In this document: positions 6,663-7,882 of the stretch, in pieces
Layout: each line of letters starts with the position of its first letter
Position numbering within the stretch: position 1 is the stretch's first letter
Assembly (NCBI GenBank): GCA_002694945.1
Contig: NZNP01000004.1
Coordinates: forward strand, 1-7,882
Direction: 5' to 3'
Source: Gammaproteobacteria bacterium
GTDB lineage: Bacteria > Pseudomonadota > Gammaproteobacteria > Pseudomonadales > Azotimanducaceae
Length of the DNA: 7,882 bases
Translations under genes and position numbers: made by a program
Notes under the pieces: model-generated
Databases searched by the model: none
The model's input: the letters and a program-made list of their open reading frames with translations, nothing else
What the model was told of the DNA's origin: nothing

Positions 6663-7556
6663 ATGGCTCTAATTCTTCCTCGCAGCTATCACAAAATTGC
6701 GGCGATTGAGCGCAACAGGATCTCCTGGATTGAGCCAAAACAGGCTGAGCGTCAGGACATCCGACCCCTTCGGATTGGCATTCTCAACATCATGCCGTTG
6801 GGAAAACAATACGAGTTCAATTTGTTGCATCCCCTCGGCTTATCTGTCCTTCAGATTGAGCCGATTTGGATTCGTTTAGCGTCCCACGCCTACAAAAGCT
6901 GGGATCAAAATCATCTCAACCAGCTCTATGTGACCTGGGAGCAAGCCTTGGCCCAGGGCCCTCTTGATGGCTTGATCATCACCGGTGCCCCTGTTGAGCA
7001 TCTTCCCTTTGATCAGGTCACGTATTGGTCAGAGTTGGTGACATTGATCGAGCAGGCACGGCACACCTGTGCGAGCACTCTTGGTCTGTGCTGGGCTGGC
7101 TTTGCCATGGCCTATCTCGCTGGTGTGGACAAGATTCCCTTTGAGCAGAAGCTCTTCGGTATTTATCCACTTCGTAGCTTGATTCCCGGCCATCCCCTGA
7201 TGGGCACCCAAGACGATCATTTTTATTGTCCTCAGAGCCGTTATGCAGGTTTGCCGGATGCGGCGATGGAATCTGCGCAGCGTCAGGGTCGGCTCCGTCT
7301 GCTCGCCTATGGAGAGCAAGTCGGATACACCATTTTCGAAACACCGGATCAGCGTCAGTTGATGCACCTGGGCCACCCGGAGTACAACGTCGGTCGTTTA
7401 CAGGCTGAGATGGAACGAGACAAAGCTCGAGGAGATGTTCCTCCTCCAGAAAACTTTGATTCGGATCACCCCAAAACCCTCTGGCGCTCCCACCGCAATC
7501 TGCTGTTTCAGCAGTGGCTTTGGTTCTGTTATCAGCGTGTGAGTTTGGTCGGCTGA
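6663..7556 (+). CDS. metA: Homoserine O-acetyltransferase, MetA type (usually annotated as O-succinyltransferase)
   Basis: A 297-residue MetA-family enzyme (class I glutamine amidotransferase-like fold) that acylates homoserine in the first committed step to methionine. The catalytic residues are all visible: Cys143 in STLGLCWAGFAMAY forms the acyl-thioester, and His238 with Glu240 in HLGHPEYN complete the site (E. coli 142, 235, 237). Substrate-binding residues also match: Lys163 (FEQKLFGIYPL), Ser192 (CPQSRYAG) and Arg252 (MERDKARGD). The acyl-CoA specificity position, 111 in E. coli, is Glu112 here (ITGAPVEHLPFDQVTYW). Glu at this site marks acetyl-CoA users such as the Bacillus cereus enzyme, whereas E. 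coli has Gly and uses succinyl-CoA. Acetylhomoserine is exactly what the upstream metY product consumes. The usual 'MPkK..TE' segment near residue 45 is altered to MPLGKQYEFN. The ATG at 6663 is preceded by no strong Shine-Dalgarno; the 3' end overlaps the convergent minus-strand gene by 25 bases. Confidence 0.95.
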   Translation: MALILPRSYHKIAAIERNRISWIEPKQAERQDIRPLRIGILNIMPLGKQYEFNLLHPLGLSVLQIEPIWIRLASHAYKSWDQNHLNQLYVTWEQALAQGPLDGLIITGAPVEHLPFDQVTYWSELVTLIEQARHTCASTLGLCWAGFAMAYLAGVDKIPFEQKLFGIYPLRSLIPGHPLMGTQDDHFYCPQSRYAGLPDAAMESAQRQGRLRLLAYGEQVGYTIFETPDQRQLMHLGHPEYNVGRLQAEMERDKARGDVPPPENFDSDHPKTLWRSHRNLLFQQWLWFCYQRVSLVG

Positions 7557-7855
7557 GGGGTTGTGTCCGCAGCAGGTTGAACGGGTTCGTTCAACTGATG
7601 GTCCGGAGCGGCCTTGCGGTTCAGCTCGCGCTCCAAGGCTTCAACCCTGCGTTCTCGCAGGCAATGTCTGCAGCCGCCAAGGGTTTGTAAGTGCTTTTCC
7701 GGGGTGATCGTGATAGCGAGAACTGGGTGCTTACGGCACCGCAATTTCACCGGGCTTTTGTAACTGCGCCAGATGATTTCGCTGTAATCAAACTGATCTC
7801 CGAAGCGTGTTCGTGCTCTCTCGAGGAATTCCTCGTATGTGATCCGTGCTCCCAT
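7532..7855 (-). CDS. Small putative zinc-ribbon protein, DUF723-like
   Basis: A 107-residue protein starting at the ATG whose complement is at 7853-7855. Residues 6-65 follow the pattern seen in DUF723-type modules: ITYEEFLERARTRFGDQFDYSEI (a 'F...a...hg..ydYs.v' block), then VKLRCRKHP (36-44) and EKHLQTLGGCRHC (53-65). Cys40, His43, Cys62 and Cys65 could bind one zinc ion, as in C..H / C..C ribbons. The tail after about 66 is a charged helix, then a Pro/Thr/Gln-rich, probably disordered end (PAADTTPQPTKLTR). In other genomes such modules occur in phage and homing-endonuclease-like proteins, often repeated or fused to nucleases; here it stands alone and no nuclease domain is visible. Function is unknown, with nucleic-acid binding a guess. 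The frame is open upstream to the window edge, but no other start codon is visible there. It converges with metA and overlaps it by 25 bases. Confidence 0.65.
   Translation of the reverse strand: MGARITYEEFLERARTRFGDQFDYSEIIWRSYKSPVKLRCRKHPVLAITITPEKHLQTLGGCRHCLRERRVEALERELNRKAAPDHQLNEPVQPAADTTPQPTKLTR
7573..7597. repeat. Inverted repeat 16 bases past the metA stop
   Basis: GTTGAAC (7576-7582) and GTTCAAC (7589-7595) are perfectly complementary across a 6-base loop. With one bulged G the stem extends to CAG/CTG-type pairing from 7573 to 7597. It lies within the C-terminal codons of the minus-strand gene and downstream of metA. No T-run follows on the plus strand, so it could be a weak or factor-dependent end signal for metA, or an RNA hairpin without that role. 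Confidence 0.35.
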
Positions 7856-7882
7856 GGCAGAAATGTATGGGAAGACCCGTCG

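Overview
The window reads as a stretch of chromosome from a marine picocyanobacterium, most likely Synechococcus or a high-GC, low-light Prochlorococcus. This is inferred from the moderate-to-high GC, tightly packed genes, mostly poor Shine-Dalgarno sequences, and a metY-metA pair beside small uncharacterised proteins. I see no rRNA, tRNA, CRISPR array, insertion sequence or phage gene. No stretch over 300 bases lacks a gene.

Layout. At the left edge, the first 65 codons of a glutathione S-transferase run leftward off the window (195 to 1). Seven genes then follow on the plus strand with short gaps: a large divergent relative of glycerol-3-phosphate dehydrogenase (GpsA); a sugar kinase-like protein of the N-acetylhexosamine kinase/aminoglycoside phosphotransferase type; a DOMON-like protein starting 1 base after the kinase; an exported lytic transglycosylase; an uncharacterised 222-residue protein; metY (O-acetylhomoserine sulfhydrylase); and metA (homoserine O-acyltransferase). 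At the right edge, a small minus-strand gene for a putative zinc-binding, DUF723-like protein converges on metA and overlaps its 3' end by 25 bases.

How they work together. MetA and MetY form a complete direct-sulfhydrylation route: homoserine is acylated, then the acyl group is exchanged for sulfide to give homocysteine. MetA carries Glu112 at the acyl-CoA specificity position (111 in E. coli numbering), so it should be an acetyltransferase, matching what MetY needs, despite the usual 'succinyltransferase' name. The GpsA-like, kinase-like and DOMON-like genes look like a second functional unit. It has an oxidoreductase fold, a small-molecule kinase and a possible ligand-binding beta-sandwich, and I cannot assign it to a known pathway. 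It is the best candidate here for undescribed biology. Whether all seven genes share one transcript cannot be told from sequence; no convincing intrinsic terminator separates them.
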